From Leyella stercorea (GTDB lineage Bacteria > Bacteroidota > Bacteroidia > Bacteroidales > Bacteroidaceae), in the NCBI RefSeq assembly GCF_019052365.1, contig NZ_JAHQUY010000059.1, positions 1 through 17,826 of the forward strand: a stretch of DNA of 17,826 nucleotides. The letters run 5' to 3'. Numbering within the stretch: position 1 is the first letter of the stretch; every line of letters begins with the position of its first letter. A program made the position numbers and the translations under genes. The notes under the pieces were generated by a model. The model was not told where the DNA came from. It worked only from the letters and a program-made list of their open reading frames with translations, and searched no databases. This document shows, one piece after another, positions 14,722 to 17,826 of this stretch.

Positions 14722-17637
14722 ATGGAAAACGGAACTATTTGGCTCAAACCTAAACCCACACATATAGACGAATACTTTGAGGACTTTCTCAGCTACCTCA
14801 AGTCGTCGGGCAATGCCTACGATACGCTGTACACCGAGTCGCTGCGACTGCTGAAGGAGCGTGTAGCCCTTCTTGTCGAAGCACGAACCGGTGCGCCCAT
14901 GTACAGACAGGACAAGGCGCAGGAGGTGCTCACATTCAACACAAGGCTCTGCGGCGCATGGCTGCTGGCAGTGAAGGACGCCAGCTGTCAGGAACGCAAG
15001 CTGGTGCTGCTCACGATGCTCAACAACCTGGTGTGCCTCTGCATGCAGAACACCACCACGGCTCTTAACCGCAGCACCTTCGCCTATAGAAGTGTGCCCG
15101 AGCTTATCGGCATGGCTATGCAACTGATGACGCACGACATGCCCAACGTGCTCACTTTCTCGTGGAACGACATCATAGGTTTCTCGCTCGACATGTTCGT
15201 TGTCAACTTCCTCAAGATGAGGTTCGCTACCAAGTCAGAGGCTTGCTGCGAGGGCAAGGGCCTGATAGCCGTGAAGAATGCGGAGATAATGCTTGCCACC
15301 TACAACAAGGATGTGCACGATAAGAAGTACATGCCGAAATCGACAACCCACCTGCTGCCCGAGTACGGCTTCGATGTGAGTTATACGCAAGACCTGCAGC
15401 TGAAGGAGTCGAAGAAAGACGACGTGGAGGCTATAGAGGAGTTTGTAGACGACATTCTGCAGGCTATGAAGGGCTGCAAGAAGGAGGCCAGCGCAAAGCG
15501 ACTTCTGAATTATACCGAAGGCGAACTCGTACCTGTAGAGGTGACGGAGGTGACGCCGCTGCGCATTGCGGTGAAGACTATCGACCCGAGCTATGCTCAG
15601 ATTGAGGGTCAGCTGGTGTTCGAGCAGAATCTGAAGATTTTCTCTAAGATATACCGCCCCGAGGTGTGGGCGAAGGTGCTGAATGTGGGCGACCGCTTCA
15701 ACGTAAATGTCAACCCTGCGAACAGCACGTTCAGCCTTACCGACCTGTTTGTTGAATATATAGAAGACAACGCACAGCCCGGCGATTGCTTCGACGCTCA
15801 TAACCACAAAGCGGTGAGCGGCGTTCTGAAGCTGCGCGAGTTCTGGACTGACGAGGGCTTCATGGTCTATCTCAACCTGACCGAAGAGGAGGATGAAAAA
15901 CTTGACGACAACGACCGTAGTGCATACATTGAGATTGAGAAATGCAACACTTACGGCGAATTCAAAGGCTGTCTTTATGGTAACATCGTTGACTACCAGG
16001 TAGAGAAAACAGACATCTCGCGAGACGACGTGTGCCCGAGGATGCTCAGACGCTTCATCGACTCGCTCTCTCATATATCTATAACCGAAAAGGAGGAGGA
16101 GCAGGAGGCGATTCAGCCGGAGTTCGTAAAGGAATATCTCAACACGCTGAACGTATTGCAGAGTCATGAAACTAACCCTATGCTGCGCTACCGCATACTC
16201 AGCGTAATACGCATACTGTGCACACTGATTGAGAGCGAGAAGGACGAGAAATACTGCAACTACATAGCCAAGTATATCAAGACGCTCATACTCTTCGCCA
16301 AGGCTGACAGCGACGAGTGGAACACCATCGCCGTGATTGACACGCCCGAAGACCTGAAGGACGAGGAGACCGTGACAAACGGTGCCGACATCCTGAAGAT
16401 TCTCTCGTGCTTTGCCAAGGGATACGACGCTACAAGCGACACTCTCGACCGCTACATCGAGAGCGAAAACGAGACGCTGAGCAAGACGGCATCGCTCGTG
16501 CAGTCGTACAACCGCCTGTGCGGCATTCTTGAGAACAAGACGCTCAGAGGCATAAAGAAACAGATACTCAACCAACTGTCGGTTGTGACCGACGGCGACT
16601 CTACGCTCGAACTCTCTAACGAGCTGGAGGGCATCTTCGGCGAGGAAGACGATATGAAGGAGTTCAAGACCTCGTTCTTCGAAGCGCCTACCAACGCCAA
16701 GGTGCAGCAGCAGTCGTACAACATCTTCCGCGGCATCTGCGCCATGATGAACAATCGCGGCGGCGTGCTCTATCTGGGCGTTGACGACAAGGGCATACCT
16801 GTCGGCTTGAAGAACGACCTCAACACACTTGCACGTAAATTCGGCATGAGCCCCACTCTCGATGCTTATATGATACACATCAACCGACAGGGCGAGGATT
16901 GGTTCGGCGAAACCTACTGGAAATACGTGACGCTGAAACCTATCAACGAGCACAACGTGGTGAGCATCGTCGTGGAGCCGTATCCGTACGACGTGGTCTA
17001 TCTGAAAGACGGAACGACATACCTCAGAAAGAACAACTCGTCGGCGCAGATAACAGACGAGTCGACAATCGAGGACATACGCCGACGCCGACAGGAGGCT
17101 CTGCGCAAGAGCGACGACAAGATAATCATTCTGAAGGACGCTATACAGAAGAAGCGCAGAGTGCGGTTTATGGGATACAAGTCGATAAACAGCGGCACTA
17201 TCAAGAACCGCATCGTAGAACCGTTCCATATCGACGACAACGAGTATGTTCATTGCTATGAGGCTGAACAGGACAAGGTGAAGATATTCCGCATCTCGCG
17301 CGCCGAGAAGATAGTGATGACCGACGAACCGTGGAAGTTTAAGGAGAAGCACAAACAACTGAGCATCGACCCGTTCCACATGTCGGGCGAGAAGAAGATT
17401 GACGTCAGACTCCGCCTGAAACTGCAGGCTGTGACTGCTCTTAAGGAGTATTATCCAGGAATATCGCGCTATATCAGACAAGACGGCAGCGACACGTGGA
17501 TGCTGGAGACTTTCACATACAACCTCTATCCGCTCATGGTGTTCTATCTGAGCCACGCCCAATACGTGGAGATTATAGATGCAAAGGGACTGAAGGAAGC
17601 TGTTGTCGATTACGTAAAACAATATCTGCACATTTGA
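14722..17637 (+). CDS. Large Schlafen AlbA_2 - WYL/WCX domain protein of unknown role
   Basis: The 971-residue protein combines three recognisable parts with a long unassigned N-terminus. Residues 1-250 are mostly helical and match nothing I know. Segments near 263-345 and 350-430 look beta-rich and OB/S1-like (tentative), then helices follow to about 640. Residues 642-780 form a Schlafen-type AlbA_2 domain: E647-F-K-T-S opening, NNRGGVLYLGVDD at 677-689, and a closing basic helix with RRRRQE. A WYL domain follows at about 797-870, with R830-IVEP and a terminal FRISRAEKI; the namesake triplet reads Glu-Tyr-Val. A WCX-like tail runs to the end. AlbA_2 domains bind nucleic acid and WYL domains are ligand-sensing modules of transcriptional and defence regulators, so a nucleic-acid-responsive regulator or effector is inferred. 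The gene is single, with its own promoter and terminator. Confidence 0.88.
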   Translation: MENGTIWLKPKPTHIDEYFEDFLSYLKSSGNAYDTLYTESLRLLKERVALLVEARTGAPMYRQDKAQEVLTFNTRLCGAWLLAVKDASCQERKLVLLTMLNNLVCLCMQNTTTALNRSTFAYRSVPELIGMAMQLMTHDMPNVLTFSWNDIIGFSLDMFVVNFLKMRFATKSEACCEGKGLIAVKNAEIMLATYNKDVHDKKYMPKSTTHLLPEYGFDVSYTQDLQLKESKKDDVEAIEEFVDDILQAMKGCKKEASAKRLLNYTEGELVPVEVTEVTPLRIAVKTIDPSYAQIEGQLVFEQNLKIFSKIYRPEVWAKVLNVGDRFNVNVNPANSTFSLTDLFVEYIEDNAQPGDCFDAHNHKAVSGVLKLREFWTDEGFMVYLNLTEEEDEKLDDNDRSAYIEIEKCNTYGEFKGCLYGNIVDYQVEKTDISRDDVCPRMLRRFIDSLSHISITEKEEEQEAIQPEFVKEYLNTLNVLQSHETNPMLRYRILSVIRILCTLIESEKDEKYCNYIAKYIKTLILFAKADSDEWNTIAVIDTPEDLKDEETVTNGADILKILSCFAKGYDATSDTLDRYIESENETLSKTASLVQSYNRLCGILENKTLRGIKKQILNQLSVVTDGDSTLELSNELEGIFGEEDDMKEFKTSFFEAPTNAKVQQQSYNIFRGICAMMNNRGGVLYLGVDDKGIPVGLKNDLNTLARKFGMSPTLDAYMIHINRQGEDWFGETYWKYVTLKPINEHNVVSIVVEPYPYDVVYLKDGTTYLRKNNSSAQITDESTIEDIRRRRQEALRKSDDKIIILKDAIQKKRRVRFMGYKSINSGTIKNRIVEPFHIDDNEYVHCYEAEQDKVKIFRISRAEKIVMTDEPWKFKEKHKQLSIDPFHMSGEKKIDVRLRLKLQAVTALKEYYPGISRYIRQDGSDTWMLETFTYNLYPLMVFYLSHAQYVEIIDAKGLKEAVVDYVKQYLHI

Positions 17638-17724
17638 TTGATGACATTTCACATTTGATTGGTGACACTTCACATTGATTGATGACACTTCACATTGATT
17701 GGTGACACTTCACATTTGATTGAT
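17629..17724. repeat. Tandem repeat of 20-21 bp running out of the AlbA_2-WYL gene
   Basis: Units begin at 17629 (21 bp), 17650 (21), 17671 (20), 17691 (20) and 17711 (first 14 bp). All start CACATT(T)GATTG[AG]T and complete ones continue GACA[CT]TT. The last three codons (Leu-His-Ile) and the TGA stop of the upstream gene fall in the first unit, so the array appears to have grown from the coding end. There are no unique spacers. Confidence 0.95.
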
Positions 17725-17735
17725 AATATAAAGAA

Positions 17736-17778
17736 AAGGGGATATGGCGTTTTGCCATATCCCCTTAATTGTTTTTTA
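17736..17778. terminator. Strong intrinsic terminator, probably bidirectional
   Basis: A 13-bp perfect stem (17736-17748 with 17754-17766) closes a GTTTT loop. On the plus strand AATTGTTTTTTATT follows; on the minus strand TCTTTATATT follows. It ends the AlbA_2-WYL transcript and is placed to end a convergent one. Confidence 0.92.
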
Positions 17779-17826
17779 TTGCTGTCCGCTAAAACTCCAA
17801 AGAGAATAAAAACCCTGCCCGAAGTC
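17776..17826 (-). CDS. Possible 3' end of a convergent gene (partial)
   Basis: Reading from the right edge on the minus strand, one frame is open for 16 codons (Asp-Phe-Gly-Gln-Gly-Phe-Tyr-Ser-Leu-Trp-Ser-Phe-Ser-Gly-Gln-Gln) and stops at TAA 17778-17776, just ahead of the shared terminator. The position before a bidirectional terminator supports a real gene end. It is too short to identify, and another frame is also open here. Confidence 0.4.
   Translation of the reverse strand, partial: DFGQGFYSLWSFSGQQ

Noticed and set aside
15235..17688. An 817-codon open frame on the minus strand opposite the AlbA_2-WYL gene
   Set aside because: It is the shadow of a real gene: its translation is Val/Leu/His-rich with no domain pattern, and the plus-strand frame carries clear AlbA_2 and WYL motifs, promoter and terminator.
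17629..17724. CRISPR array or attachment site
   Set aside because: The units are contiguous, with no unique spacers, and no integrase or tRNA is nearby.

Overview
The window looks like chromosomal DNA from a Bacteroidota species, most likely order Bacteroidales and probably close to Prevotella. Several upstream regions carry the Bacteroidota housekeeping promoter pattern (a TTG or TTTG near -33, a spacer of about 19-21 bp, then TAnnTTTG near -7). Shine-Dalgarno sequences are mostly absent. The gene content (AGE-type sialate catabolism, a secreted DUF2807 protein, a single-chain [4Fe-4S] serine deaminase) also fits. The genus is inferred; family and promoter recognition rests on motifs read by eye.

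Layout, left to right. (1) Positions 1-37 are the reverse complement of a 16S rRNA 5' end, so an rRNA operon runs off the left edge on the minus strand; its leader and promoter extend to about 404. (2) Positions 411-992 have no gene. They hold a four-unit 22-bp tandem repeat and the fabI control region, with a perfect inverted repeat around the -33 box. (3) fabI (+) ends at a bidirectional terminator shared with (4) a minus-strand operon: a secreted DUF2807/head-GIN protein, an ECF sigma factor, its presumed anti-sigma factor and an unrecognised secreted protein. (5) A divergent region leads to a serine ammonia-lyase (+). (6) A convergent heptanucleotide-repeat hairpin separates it from a sialic-acid operon on the minus strand, in transcription order nanT (MFS transporter), nanL (N-acetylneuraminate lyase), an AGE-type ManNAc 2-epimerase (nanE), and a kelch mutarotase/epimerase (nanM-like). 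(7) A divergent region with two identical TGACAGATTGTC half-palindrome blocks leads to clpB (+). (8) An array of four palindromes at exactly 22-bp spacing precedes (9) a 971-residue protein combining a Schlafen-type AlbA_2 domain with a C-terminal WYL/WCX module. It ends in a 20-21-bp repeat array and a strong terminator. The last 50 bases are probably the 3' end of a convergent gene.

Functional links. The nan genes form a complete route for taking up free N-acetylneuraminate, adjusting its anomer, cleaving it to ManNAc and pyruvate, and epimerising ManNAc to GlcNAc; no sialidase or outer-membrane sialate transporter is in the window. The sigma/anti-sigma operon looks like an envelope-stress or surface-signalling unit whose first and last products are exported. 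The AlbA_2-WYL protein is the best candidate for something under-described: it stands alone, has its own promoter, and is bracketed by repeat arrays.

A recurring theme is that most intergenic gaps, and one loop inside nanM, carry a different short tandem repeat with a period of 20-24 bp (about two helical turns) or 7 bp.
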